Shown: positions 1 through 12,263 of the stretch, in pieces
How the letters are laid out: each line of letters opens with the position of its first letter
Position numbering within the stretch: the first letter of the stretch is position 1
Source: Siphlonurus alternatus
Taxonomy: Eukaryota > Arthropoda > Insecta > Ephemeroptera > Siphlonuridae
Assembly: GCA_949825025.1 (NCBI GenBank)
Contig: OX463782.1
Location: forward strand, 26,252,773-26,316,772
Length of the DNA stretch: 64,000 bases
Direction of reading: 5' to 3'
Notes under the pieces: generated by a model
Seen by the model: only the letters and a program-made list of their open reading frames with translations
Database searches by the model: none
What the model was told of the DNA's origin: nothing
Translations under genes and position numbers: made by a program

Positions 1-3000
1 TACTAAAAAAACTTCTTCTTTTACTTCATTTTTCTCTCTACACAATATTCTATTAGCTATGAATGAGAAAAAAGCGGCACACCTGTAGCATTTTCATTCA
101 ACCAGAGTTAAGCCTAAGGTTTTTATCTTTTATGTCGCAACTTTTGGAAAATGTAATAAAAAAAAGTTTGCGTTATAAAATTGCTTTGTTCATGATGAGA
201 AGTGGATGACTGCGGTGGAGGAGGACCTAGGCACGACACACACTTGAGTGCTCGCTGCTGCCACATGAGATTCCCTCATCACTCACTAGTGGCGCCTCGA
301 GCAGAGAAGGTCACCAATACTAAGGGTACGATGGATCAATGACGTCATTATCTTTTTGGGTAACTTTTTTGTGTACAAGAAAACGTAATCATTAAGTTTG
401 ATTTATTTCATTTGGAAGTATAGTTTTTTTGTTTATTGACTTTAAAAACAGATTTTAAATCATAATTAATTTACTTTTAAGGTTTTAAATTTGTTGAAGT
501 ATTTGTAATTAAGTGAGTTTCCTTATTTTTGAAAGATACCATGGTTGCAGATGTAACTAACGTATTGTTGGAGGAAATATTAAATTTCAGTCTTGTTTTA
601 TTAAAATTAAAATGACTGCCGATAGCAAAAATTGTTCCACATTTTACATAGAATATACCTAAAAAATAAAAAAAATTAACTTTTGAGACACAATATCGAA
701 GTTTCTTAAAAAATATTCAGTTCTATTTAAAATATTGAAAAATCCATCCATTCTAAGAAATGTAGTTTTATTCTGAAGTATAATATGCGTGTTAGATCAA
801 AATAATTGCCCTGATCTTTAATTATTGTTAAACATAAAACAGTTTACAGAATTCAGTATAATTTAGCATAGTTTGTCATCTTAACTTAGTCATAATGGGC
901 GCTATTCACGAAGCAGTTAGCCATGCAGGTTTCTAACCACGTTTAACTAGGTGGTTTAATACGTAAAACAGGTATTAGGTAAACGTGATTAAGCTATAAT
1001 AGAAACCTGGCTAACTTCTTTGTGAATTGCACCCAATATAATTATAACAATTTCGAAAAAAATATACACAAATATTGTTTTAAAAAGCAAATTTGTGTGA
1101 ACATGATTATATATGTTTCTGTTTCACCTTCTAATTTTATAGATCTTGGTTTGAAAATATTTCCTACTTTTCACTTGTAGTTGGAGCTCACTTGAGATGG
1201 TATCATGGTAACCAAAAATTCCCCCCCCCCTCTCCACGTCTCCAATTGAAGGGAAAAAGCAAGCAAACGAACGCACTATCTCACCGCTTTCACGAAGTCA
1301 CTTAATCAAAAATGAAATTGTTATGTTAACAATCTCGTAGTTTCATAAAATATAGAAAGTAGAAAAAATTATTTTACTTAAATTTCTTTCATTATATATT
1401 TTCCTCGTACTTACGTTAAGATACTTACTACTTTTTTTATTGAAAATGAGACGTAATTAAAAAAAAATGTTAAGAAGCTTTATGTAAAAACAGCCTAACA
1501 AAATAGAACATGAAGACTCTTAAAAATACAGACAAAAAATACACTTAAGAGACTGACAAATAACTCTCATTATTGTTTGAAGAGCTCTTCTGTACAAAAT
1601 GAGAAATTTCATCAAATTAACTGCCAAAATAACAGTCAACTTTTTTAGTATACAAACTTCAAAGCAGTGCTATGTTTCAACTTAAAATAAACGTAATGCC
1701 ATGTTTTTAAATGTTTTTCTTGTATTACAATTAAAGTTGATAAATATTTATAAAAAAAAAATCAGGGAAATCATAAATATTGGTAAATATTCAGAGAAAG
1801 GTATTTTGAAATTGGATGTGTTATAATAATATACCGTAAAATATTTATGTGAAAAAAAAAAAAAAAACAAGTTTGAAAAAAGTTGAAATATTTTTTTTAT
1901 ATAAAGGATAATTGAAAATTCCCTTCACTCCATTGCTATTGATAGGACATAAAGAATTTAAGTAAGCTTTCATCTACAAAGAGATTTTCATGGATTGTGA
2001 GATGTAGTTGACAAGGTCACTGAACTTTGCTTCGTTCAGTTATATAGACTGATATACACGAAGTCTTGCAAGATCGTCACTATATTCATATATCTGTACG
2101 AAAGAAATATGGAGACGGCTGCACATCGTTCCAGGCCAATGGACTTGCTAGAAAAAGATTCATATCGACACCAAGATGAGATATCAGATTTGCTGTTACT
2201 TCTGCCATTGCCTTTTTTTTTTTTTTCCTCCTACACAGAGCTTCATATATATTTTTTCCTTAACTTCAACAAAAAAATATTTTTCATATAAAGTTATAAG
2301 ATGATTATATTTTTCACAGAAAATGTTCAGTTGGATTATAAGATACGGACAAAATGGTGTTGCCTTGGTTTCCAAAAACCTTTTAGTGATAAATAAATAT
2401 ATATGCATAAGGAAATAATCTTAAAGAGCAAGATGAACATTTTTTTTATAAATACTAGTACGATAAAATCAATATATTTTACAATGAGGAAAGTGAGTGC
2501 TTGGATAAAAAGAAAGAACATTTTACTTTTAAATAATTGAATGAATTTATCAAATTATAATAAATAACAATTAAAAACAGGAAAATTAATTGTTATTTTG
2601 CTCTTTAACATAACAGTCACCTGATAAAAAAGACGATACAGAGAGAGAAAAAAAATTGTCTCGTTTGTGTTTATATATACTTTTTTTCGTTTACTCTATT
2701 AAATAGCTAATGTTTTGGTACAAAGCTCATTAGGGACATTAAAGGCAGATATTTCAGTGTGGGGGCAATGTTTATTTGTCGTTTACTGCCTGTGGAGGGA
2801 GGAGGGAGTGGTTAGCGGTCACCGGTCGTTATATCGCCACTACACTCACGCAGTGGCAGTTCGCTTAAATCGGACACTACAAACAAATGGTATGGTCTTT
2901 TTTATATATGGAAACCATGATACCATAATGTCGACAAAATACAAGAGAAAAAATAAAATAAAAAGTAATTCATTGCTGATTTGTAGCACATAGATAACAT

Positions 3001-3980
3001 AAAAAATCTAAGATCGCCATTTTTAAATAAAAGTATCCTTAAGGGTAGGCAACCAACGGTACTTACTTGCTCAACTGGTTGCATAAATTCAGTCATCTAA
3101 AGAAAATTTAAAATAAAAATAACTTCAGTTTTTTCACGTGCATTTCAAAAGGTTCATACATTTATTTGCTTTTTATCACACTAACTTTTCTACATTCCTT
3201 AGTATCAACTTTTATTATTATGAGTAATATTTCGCTGTAGGTTTTATACAAAAAAAAAAAGAGAAAGGACAAAAAATTGTAGTCACAATTAAAGTAACGT
3301 TAAACATAGAATATATTTTAGCTAGACTCTATGTGTGAGTGTGCGAATGGTAAGCCTGCTCCTTGTTTCAGGCAGTAGTCTAGCCAGGCCGCAGTGAAAC
3401 AATTACACGATGGAATGAGGAGGAACATTACTGCGTCTCTCCCAGTCGTGAAGCCACACGGCACCAAGCCACAATACTACATAGGTACAGGAAAACCAAG
3501 GCTGTATATGAACCTAAGTTACACTGAGAAAAATTTATATAAGTGTTAACTTTTTATTGCTTTTGGAGGAAACGTGAAAATATTTTGAATATACAACATA
3601 GTATTGTGAGTACATTTATACTATCAAACAATATATTTTGTAGTAATTAATAATTTTAAATATTTTACCTCTAATGATTATTTTGTATTTTGCAGCTGTT
3701 ATTTTTTTCAGTGTAAATATTTTCTAGAGATTCAATTACACTACAACAGCAATTATTTGTAAGGTGAATAACATAGTATAATGCTGTAATCTGAAATATC
3801 TAGCTAGTAGGTATGTTGTATATGTATATAATAACCAAAACTTTGTATGTTTATATAAATTTAACATTAAAAGCTTAAGTGGAAAATTTACAGATGAGTA
3901 ATAAATAGACCAAGTTTAACTTCTAATTTTCTTATTAACATAATGTTAATAATTTTCATATATAATACAACTTTTGCTTA
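1..3980. other. AT-rich non-coding DNA
   Basis: Apart from the MITE at 896-1035 I see no gene. Short neutral-composition islets occur near 200-330 and 2750-2890; the latter gives a 92-codon plus frame (2715-2993) with no recognisable content. A C10 run lies near 1221. Homopolymer A/T runs are common. Confidence 0.6.
896..1035 (+). mobile_element. MITE family A, copy 1 (140 bp)
   Basis: A short, non-coding, almost fully self-complementary unit that begins TGGGCGCTATTCACGAAG and ends in its near inverse, GTGAATTGCACCCA. The terminal inverted repeats run about 25-30 bp. The interior carries the family motif ACACGTAAAACAGGTAT (here with one change). ATAA lies just to the left, as in the other three copies. 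The structure fits a non-autonomous DNA transposon. The superfamily is not clear because no convincing target duplication is visible. Confidence 0.8.
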
Positions 3981-4640
3981 TTTAAAGTAAAGTGCGCGCT
4001 AGAAAAAAAAGTTGAGTTAGTATTTTCTAAAAATAGTTCAAGTAATCCTCCATATCAAACCAAAATTCAAAAAATTCTATCTCAAATAGGTTTGCCAGAA
4101 AAAAATTCCAAAGTCAGAGTGAACGCGTCGCTTAACATGGGGCCTTACCTGACAAAAACCCTCGAATATCTCGAAAAAATACACCGTTAGGTGGTATGAA
4201 AAAAATATAGTGATGTTCTATGACCCAAGCTTTAACCAAAAACCGATTAAAAAAAAAAATTCTCTCGAATCCATTTTTCCGCAAAAAAATCAAGAAAATC
4301 TACCATGTTAATTCCCATAAGATTTTTTATTATTTTTTTACGGAAAAATGGATTCGAGAGAATTTTTTTTTAATCGGTTTTTGGTTAAAGCTTGGGTCAT
4401 AGAACATCACTATATTTTTTTCATACCACCTAACGGTGTATTTTTTCGAGATATTCGAGGGTTTTTGTCAGGTAAGGCCCCATGTTAAGCGACGCGTTCA
4501 CTCTGACTTTGGAATTTTTTTCTGGCAAACCTATTTGAGATAGAATTTTTTGAATTTTGGTTTGATATGGAAGACTACTTGAACTATTTTTAGAAAATAC
4601 TAACTCAACTTTTTTTTTCTAGCGCGCACTTTACTTTAAA
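3981..4640. repeat. 660 bp near-perfect palindrome (foldback element)
   Basis: The left end reads TTTAAAGTAAAGTGCGCGCT and the right end is its exact inverse. The arms are about 310 bp each and match almost without change, for example AAACCTATTTGAGATAGAAT and ACGGTGTATTTTTTCGAGAT. The loop of about 40 bp lies near 4292-4331. A 60-codon plus frame across the centre (4220-4402) is a by-product of the palindrome and not a gene. One difference (TAATCCTCCATATC against GATATGGAAGACTAC) shows that the arms have begun to drift. It is most likely a foldback transposon or a recent inverted duplication. Confidence 0.9.
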
Positions 4641-4797
4641 TATGCATAGAAATAAATGTTTTAGCTTATAATAGATAAAAGTAATTAATTTTATAGTAGA
4701 ATTCTATAATTTTCTTATTTAATAATTACAACTGAAGATTCGCATGAAAGACTAACAAGCAACATAGAAATAATTTAATGTTCAACAATGGCATGAA

Positions 4798-4915
4798 ATA
4801 ATTATAATAAAATTATAATAATAGTAAAAGTATACATTTAAACATTAACACACTATATAATTATAATAAAATTATAATAATAGTAAAAGTATACATTTAA
4901 ACATTAACACACTAT
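4798..4915. repeat. Tandem duplication, 59 bp x 2
   Basis: Two adjacent, identical AT-rich units (4798-4856 and 4857-4915), each containing AATAGTAAAAGTATACATTT and ending AACACACTAT. The identity implies a recent local duplication. No coding or known regulatory content. Confidence 0.9.
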
Positions 4916-6082
4916 TAATGCATCATGTGTCATCAAATCAAATAGGAATCAATAAGATTTTCTTGTAATAATTGCATGTTTGATTCACAAATCGATTACA
5001 ATGCATTTACGAATATGGCAATTATCACCATATTTTTACTGAAACAAATACTATGAAATACATGCATTTATTTTAATTTAATGTCACAAAACATTGAAAC
5101 AAACTAGGATAAAATTTGAATTATATTTTTAGTTGAAACAGACACTATTTATTACTTTTGTAATATTTTGGTCTGAAAACACAAAAAAAAAGTAATTTTT
5201 TATGCAACCTCATTTAAAAAAACAACAAAACAAACGATTTCATTTTTCCACATCCACCATTGACATTTTTTTTTTTTTTTTTTTTCACTTTGCATACACA
5301 ATAGCCAGGTACGTGGGTATGGCTAAGTACGCACTAGCTCACAATGAGGCATGCTATGAACTATATATTTATACAGAGGAGAAATACATATAGCTTGCCT
5401 TTAAATGTACGTACCGCTTACTATACTACAGAACAGCTGCAAAAATCCCAACCGTCCATGGCAGGAAAAAAAAAAAAAAAAAAAAAGCAACAACACACAA
5501 ACAAACTAAGTTTTATGCTCGGCATGACGCCATCAGTGTGAAATATCGCTCTCATTGTTGCAACGGTGGCTAGATGAGCGTTAGAGGGGAAGAAAGGGGG
5601 AGTGTGATGGATCACGGCGGGTGGCCGGAATATTGCGTCAGGTGTGCAAAGGTTTTTATTTTTTGTCACGTATATTATATAAGAGATCGACCTTACACAA
5701 TACAAAACTCAGAGCTAGAAAAGTACCGAGGTCAATTCAATAATAAAAAAGAATATATAGAGAAAAGTAACTACAGTTATATGACTCGTGCTGTTATACT
5801 GAGAGTACTTTAAAACATCAGGTGACGACGACGTGATTTATTTAACAATACTTCTTTGTTTTTATATTAAAACGTTGGATTGTAAGGTAATTTTGGAAAT
5901 TTACTTTATTTTTTTCTGACCCAAAGAATTTCCCCATTTTTTTACTTAATGGTATGATATTGAAATGGTATACATTTCAGTTATGAATTTTATAGTTATG
6001 AAGCACAAAAAAAGGCCATATTGTATTTTTTTTTAATGATATGAAATCACTTGAAGTTTTTAAGTTGAATCCATGTAGTAAG
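4916..6082. other. AT-rich non-coding DNA with A and T homopolymers
   Basis: Runs of T (about 5267-5285) and A (about 5466-5486) generate overlapping artificial frames on both strands. The islet at 5280-5660 is closer to neutral composition but contains nothing recognisable. Confidence 0.55.
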
Positions 6083-6395
6083 GGAGTATCGACCTCAATT
6101 TTTTTTATTGCAGAAATGGAAAGAGGGTCAAAGTTATGCTACCCTGATTTTTTTTTAGATTTTTTAGAGCCCGGGAAGTAATTTTAAAAAAAATTATTAA
6201 AAAACCTTTTTGTGACGTCACGAGACGCCGCTCCTTAAGAAAAATATAAGACTCACCACCGCGTGACAAAAAGAACTTTCAATAATTTTTTAAAAATACT
6301 TCCCGGGCTCTAAAAAATCTGAAAAAAATCAGGGTAGCATAGCTTTGCACCTTCTTTCCATTTCTGCAATAAAAAAAAATTGAGGTCGATACTCC
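6083..6395 (+). mobile_element. Foldback MITE family B, copy 1 (about 313 bp)
   Basis: The ends are GGAGTATCGACCTCAATTTT and its inverse, AAATTGAGGTCGATACTCC. The arms then pair for about 130 bp through TTGCAGAAATGGA, CCCTGATTTTTTT and AGAGCCCGGGAAGTA. The unpaired centre holds GACGCCGCTCCTTAAG and CACCGCGTGAC. A TGACGTCACGAG box flanks the centre on the left, but the matching right-hand box has lost GTCA, so this copy is imperfect. A long AT microsatellite begins about 40 bp beyond the right end. Confidence 0.85.
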
Positions 6396-6432
6396 ATTAC
6401 AAAAATATAACGTGTAACTTTAATAAAATAAG

Positions 6433-6433
<1 letters not shown>

Positions 6434-6530
<97 letters not shown>

Positions 6531-6541
6531 GTGTGTGTGTG
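6434..6541. repeat. (AT)n microsatellite followed by (GT)n
   Basis: Uninterrupted TA/AT dinucleotides for about 94 bp, then ACAT and a short GT run. It lies about 40 bp beyond foldback family B copy 1. Confidence 0.95.
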
Positions 6542-9500
6542 TTAGAAACATAGAATATTTGAATTTTTAGATATTTAAATTTTAACGCTTAAATCTTATA
6601 ATAATCTTAAAGTATATCTGTAAAAATATTAAAACAGTATACGAAGATATCGGTATAACAATTAATTATTATTAATATTGAATATCGTGATCAATATCAA
6701 TGTAAACAAAAACTTTATATTTATGGTAAAGGAAAGAGTTATGAAACATTGACAGTTTGGCAAGTCAAAAAAGTAGCTTAAGGCGATACAGAGCCATCGA
6801 TGGCGTATCACAAGAAGTTGTCTCTACGGCCCACCAAAGTAGCGCCATGCACAGTGGCGCCCTGGGATGGAAGAACGTGGTAACGAGATATCCGATCGCA
6901 AAGAGAGCGAGTGCGATGTAATAAAAGTCGGAGCTGATATTTGATCAAACAGCCTGCGGCGACAAAACTTAGAGCACTCCAACATAGTGTGTGTGTGTGT
7001 GTTTTTCCTCCTTCTTAGAATATTATGTCTCACTTTCCTGTCAAACTGAAATGTTTTTAGTATTATATTTCAATGCGATTGGGTGATTTATATTCGTTGT
7101 AATTTATTTTAAATAATCTTACACGTAAAAAATATAGTTTACATATTATATATAATAAAATATACAGTTATGTTCAAAAAGATTTTTCAGCAGTTAAAGC
7201 AAAAATTGTACAAGTAGAATGCTAAGAAAATAAAATACATCAGGTATAAAAGGGGTGGGGGAATATGAAAAGCGTATGTTACTATTTCATCATTTGTTAG
7301 CGCAGCAGCTCTAACATATAACATATACAGAGATTATAGTTCTTAATTTTATGGGAAGTAACTCTGTACGTATATTATTATATTAAATAAAAGGCTTTTA
7401 AAGGTCACCTTGACTCTAAAATTAAAATACCTGAACACGAAATAGTGATAACGCTCAGTCTGATCAAACATTTAAAGATAATTTTGAAGCAAAATGCATT
7501 ACTTTACACAGTATAATAATAAATTCACTTTATAAATTTAATAATCTTCTAAATCTGAATTTTGTTTTATCTTTATAAAAATAACATTATTCTTAAGTAT
7601 GTAAAGAGTTTTACAAAATAGAGGAATTGAATAAACAGGTTAATAAAATATGTATGTATCTATTTACACAAACTTTACTGCATTAATTAACAGATTTTTT
7701 AACTCTTCTATATATTTTATACTATACTTTCTTAGGTTAGAATAAGAGTTCAAATTTTTTTATTAATTATTTACTTATTTAAAAACAAAATTAATGAATT
7801 TTTTTCCTTTTAAGAAGAAGAAAGTCTTCGAAAGTTTTTTATTTTATTTCTTTTAAGCCACGCCAGCAGTTTCTTTGGCAACGTAAGTGAACGGAGAAGA
7901 AATCTGGCAGAGACTTATACCAAGTATATACAAACGTTATCAGAACATTAAATCTGCTGCTGCTATGAAAAGCAAGCGCTCATTTTCTTAATGAATTTAT
8001 CATAAACGACGTTAATTTCAAGCATGATGTACTCGCATAAAATTTTTATGTTCATTACAAAAGAGAACTTGTCAACAAATTATATCAGAGCTTACGTAAC
8101 CAAAAAATTTCTTTGCCTACAGAAAGCAACTAGTAAAGCTGAACATTTTAAATAATATTAAAGACACTAAAGAAATGAAAAATAACAAATTTGAAAATTT
8201 TTCAATTTTTTTAATGCTCAATAATTTAAATTTTTAACCTGTAACTTTACAGTGCTTTATTTTATTTTATTTTCTTTTAATAAATATTAATATTTTTTAC
8301 TCAATAAGAAAAATGAAACACAAATGAAACAATTTTAAATAATAAATTCGAATTATTCGAATAAACAACATTATTTTCAGAACTTGCAAAATCAAATTTT
8401 CTGAAGATTTCTTTCAACAGAAAAATATTTTGCAAATGATTCTAATGGAAAAAAATAATTAATTACATGACCACTGTAATTGTCATAAACCATTTAATCT
8501 ACATTTGCAATCAAGGCAAACTTTAAGGTATTATAATAATTTAAGTGTAATTCATAATCTTTCAAAAGTTTTAAAATTGATTTTGAAACAGCAATTGGGT
8601 AAAAATTTAAAAATTTAAAAGAATTGCGGTGAATAGTGAACATTTAAATACCAATTTCCTTTTTTTTTTTTTTGCAAAATATCTTGTAAAGACATGAAAA
8701 TTAGTGTACTAGATGTAGAGAGGTGTAGTCAGACAATGTTCCATTTGATTATAATGTTAAGACTATATGGTTTCAAATTGCATTAATAAATCTATTTAAG
8801 AGAATTAACCGCAATTCTTTAAAAAAAAAATTAAGCCACATAAAAATTGGAGATGAGTGTCATCGGATGTCCCTCTTACGGCAGGTCGTCTGTCTTTAGT
8901 CGAGTACGCATTGCAGCAGTCATCTGTCTTGTCTCCCACCCATCGGAAGTTGTCATCAGTCATCGCCTCCTCGCTATGTGATGTATTTCTCCAGTCTGTC
9001 TGCTACTGTCATCACTACTACCTCGTCGTATCCTTTTCATTCCCGTGACATCTGCTACAGATGTGGATATTAAATTTAGTAAAAAATATATATATTTCAT
9101 TGTGAGAAATTCAAATATAATGTTTTTTAAAATCATAAAAGATGAGGTTAAAAATTGTAAAAAAAGTGGGTATAAAATTTAAAGTTATATAAAGATCAAT
9201 ATGATTTTTTTTAAAAAATATTAAAGTAAATTACATAATATTATGATTACAAAAGAGGATGATATACAGTAGATTATATATAGAGATGAGAGAGAGAGAA
9301 TAGAATTAATTGAAAGAGTGTGAAAGGGAGAGGGATTGTAAAAGACAGATGGAATTCAATTCTCATTGTCTAAATCTTGTTAACTGTGAATGGAGTAATG
9401 GTTTGCAGACTAGTCTATATATACAGTTGTATAGGATGCTTAAGTGATTCTCACTTTCAAGAGAACGTCAAAGCTAGACGACAAGAAAAGGAGATTGGTT

Positions 9501-9724
9501 CTAAAAATCAACACCAAAATCTATCACCTTAAGTTAACAATCTGATAAGAAACGTCCACCAAAAGTAATCAAAATCCAATATATGTAGAGCTTAATCAAC
9601 AGTCAATTAAGTTTCCTTTTTTTTTCCCCCCTTTCCTGTTATTGATGAAAAAACAATTTTACTAGTATGTCTATCTAGAGGGAGAACTGTGGGGATTTAA
9701 CCACAATCTTGATTATTTTCACAC

Positions 9725-9727
<3 letters not shown>

Positions 9728-9758
<31 letters not shown>
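9728..9758. repeat. Poly(A) run of about 31 bp
   Basis: A single homopolymer A tract. No retroelement body was recognised to its left, so it is not called as a retrotransposon tail. Confidence 0.9.
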
Positions 9759-9759
<1 letters not shown>

Positions 9760-10640
9760 GAGTGGATAGAAATTGCTTGATTGACTTGTGAAAGGAGAAT
9801 TAGACAAGCTTAAGGGAAAAAGAAAGTAAGAGTTTTTCCATCTTAACGTGTATAAGAAAAAAAAAAAACAATCTTGAGAGTTTGAGTAAGGGTAGTAGTA
9901 AGAAGGGAAGATGAGGAGGGGGGAGATATAAGCACAGCTGGTGGGCTGAAGTCTAATCTCCACACTATAGTGTGGGCGCCAATATCTATGAGAGTCAGCC
10001 ACGGTTCTGGCCGCCGCGAGTAAGGGCTCTACTGATGCTTGTGTCATTAATCACAGACGGTATTGTGATGCTACCGGCCGCGCTCACCATGATACGTGAC
10101 CACACTTTAGCCTCTATATACCAACCTCACAAAGTTATATTTTACCAGCAAACAAAAACTTTCAAAAAAAAAATAACTCATGCTGTGTGTTGTTGTATAT
10201 ATACCCCTTGCTGAGTTTTCTTAATTAACGTTATATTATTAAGTGTAAAGGTTTGTTGTCTAACTTTCTTTTTAAACTTTAATCTTAGTAAAATTACATT
10301 TAAAAATAGTAATTTTTTAATTGTATAATTATGGCAATTTTTATGCCTAATTTAATAATGATTATACATACTTCTGAAAAAAATATGCAAAAGAAAGGAG
10401 CTGTGGAATTTAAGGTTTTTGACCCTTATAGAAAATTGAATTCTATAACTGTACAGAAAGTGTATGTAGCCAGTTATAATTTATTTGAAAGAATTGAAAT
10501 ATTTCAGATGTAATGAAAGAAACACACAAAAACAGTTGCCTTTTGTAAATAGTTACAAAAAAGGTACTATATTTTACAAAATTGACATTTTTAAAAATCA
10601 GTATCTTACAATGTCTTGATATAAAATATAGTAAAGATAA

Positions 10641-10795
10641 TGGGGGCAATTCACGAAAGAGATATCTAGGTTTTTATCCGCGTTTAGCTTAACCACGTTT
10701 AGCAAGGTGATTTAACACGTAAAACAGGTATAGTTTAAACGTGGTTAAGCTAAACATGGTTAAAGCCTGGCTAACTGCTTCATGAATCTCGCCCA
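10641..10795 (+). mobile_element. MITE family A, copy 2 (155 bp)
   Basis: This copy is in the same orientation as the one at 896 and begins TGGGGGCAATTCACGAAAG. Its right end is CATGAATCTCGCCCA. The left terminal repeat has drifted (AGAGATATCTAGG where others have AGCAGTTAGCCAGG), so this is an older or more damaged copy. The central ACACGTAAAACAGGTAT motif is intact. Confidence 0.8.
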
Positions 10796-12054
10796 CTATG
10801 TTTCTACTTTGTTATTTATAACATAATAAATTTATAGCTTCCTCATTATTTAATATTTCACTACCGACAAACCAAGTGAAAAATATAATTGTATATTCTT
10901 ATGTAATAAAAACATTTTTTAAGTGTAAAGGTTTTAAAGTCGTTCTTAAAAAAGGTGATGCTCTTTCACTCTGCAGTTATTGACAATTTTTGAACAAAGA
11001 AATAAAAACATCAATGACATTAATTATTCTGTTTGAATTGATTCATGATTTGCATTAGAATTATGTGTACTGAAGTTGATGTCAATATAATGAAAACTCG
11101 GCGTGTACAAAATGTTGACATTCTTTGATTACAAATCTCATTCAATTTTTGTAACCATGTTATACCATCACCGCTGTATAATTGCGAAGGAACGAAAGAG
11201 AATATTTAAAATATGTTAAGAATGTTCAGTAAAATAAATTTTACTCTTTTAAAAAAAACATTTTTGCCATGCGAACAAAACAAATATTGGTTTATTGGAT
11301 GTTTGCTCGACTCTTAATAAATATACAATTAATAAAAATAATTACAATATAAATTAATGAAACATTCCTTGTTTATGTGATTGACTCAATAACATATTTT
11401 GTCCAAGTTTAAAATAAATTCAGTATTAGTCCCCTATTTCAAGGTTATATTGCTTGATATTAAATATTTTTCCTCATAATATAAAAATATTATATTTATT
11501 TTATCATACATACCATACTTCTTTCAAGAAATGTCCTTTTCATAACCCTATCACGTTATAAATATACTTAAATTTTCACGGAACTGGTGGTTAATTTTTA
11601 AGATTCTATTGATGGTATTCAATAGCGTTAAACATAATACGCGTACGAGCACAATATTTTGTCAATATCCAGCATAAAAGAACCTGCAAAGCATACTCAT
11701 ATTTTTCTAATGAATTTATGGTTTTAGAAAAATGAACTTTGTGAAGTTTTAATACAAAAATTCTACATTACTTAACCTTTCGGTAAGAATTAAAAAAATC
11801 CAACCATCAAATAAAGAAATGGGGTTAATCTTAAGGTGACTTGTAATGTTATTTCTGCGATAAGTGAGAGGTGATTACACCAGATAATATAAATACTAGA
11901 AGTATTAATATTCTCTGTTTACAGTTTCCATATTTGTTTTAAAACTTTTAAGGGAAGAGAGTTGAAGATGATCGCTCTCCTGTAGCATAGCACTGGGTGA
12001 GATAAGCATTCTAGGACTAAAGATAGACACCTTGAAGACATTGGTTATACTTAC

Positions 12055-12263
12055 CGACGACGGTGAGTCGGACCTTGGTGTTCCTCGTGGGCGACTTGCG
12101 GAAGTCCACTCTGCAGCGGTAGTCCCCCTCGTCTCGCTCCTCGATGTTGTCCAGGCTCAGCGTGGCTGGCTCCGTGATGGTGCGGAAGTACGCGCGCTCC
12201 TCCACCATTTCCTTCTCTTTCCAGTGAGATGCCATCTCCGCGTGCATACCCCGAGCGTCGTAA
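12055..12263 (-). CDS. Internal exon of a Sidestep-family Ig cell-adhesion receptor (C-terminal half of V-set Ig1)
   Basis: Seen: reading minus, a TTTCAG acceptor ends at 12264 and a GTAAGT donor starts at 12054. They bound 209 nt, which is one leading base, 69 codons and one trailing base, so the exon enters phase 2 and leaves phase 1. The peptide contains RAYFRTITEPATLSLDN and then DEGDYRCRVDFRKSPTRN, ending KVRLTVV. D-E-G-D-Y-R-C is the Ig F-strand signature with the second disulfide cysteine. Known: Side proteins are type I membrane proteins with several Ig domains. They bind Beaten-path receptors and guide axons to muscle in flies, and the HW...RAYFRT..EPATLSLD...DEG.YRCRVDF..SPTRN block is characteristic of their first Ig domain. 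Inferred: the preceding exon, carrying the first Cys and the core Trp, lies at higher coordinates, and later Ig exons lie at lower coordinates. Neither was found. No stop or frameshift is present. Base composition is far more GC-rich than the flanks. The paralogue cannot be told from one exon. Confidence 0.9.

Larger units (their letters stand above)
6542..12054. other. AT-rich DNA downstream (minus sense) of the Ig exon, probably intron
   Basis: It contains the MITE at 10641, the poly(A) run at 9728, a GT run near 6987-7001 and neutral-composition islets near 6790-6980, 8870-9050 and 9930-10110. No further Ig-like exon was found by eye on the minus strand, but exons below about 50 codons could be missed. 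Confidence 0.5.

Noticed and set aside
4220..4402. 60-codon plus frame
   Set aside because: It lies across the centre of the 660 bp palindrome and is explained by it.
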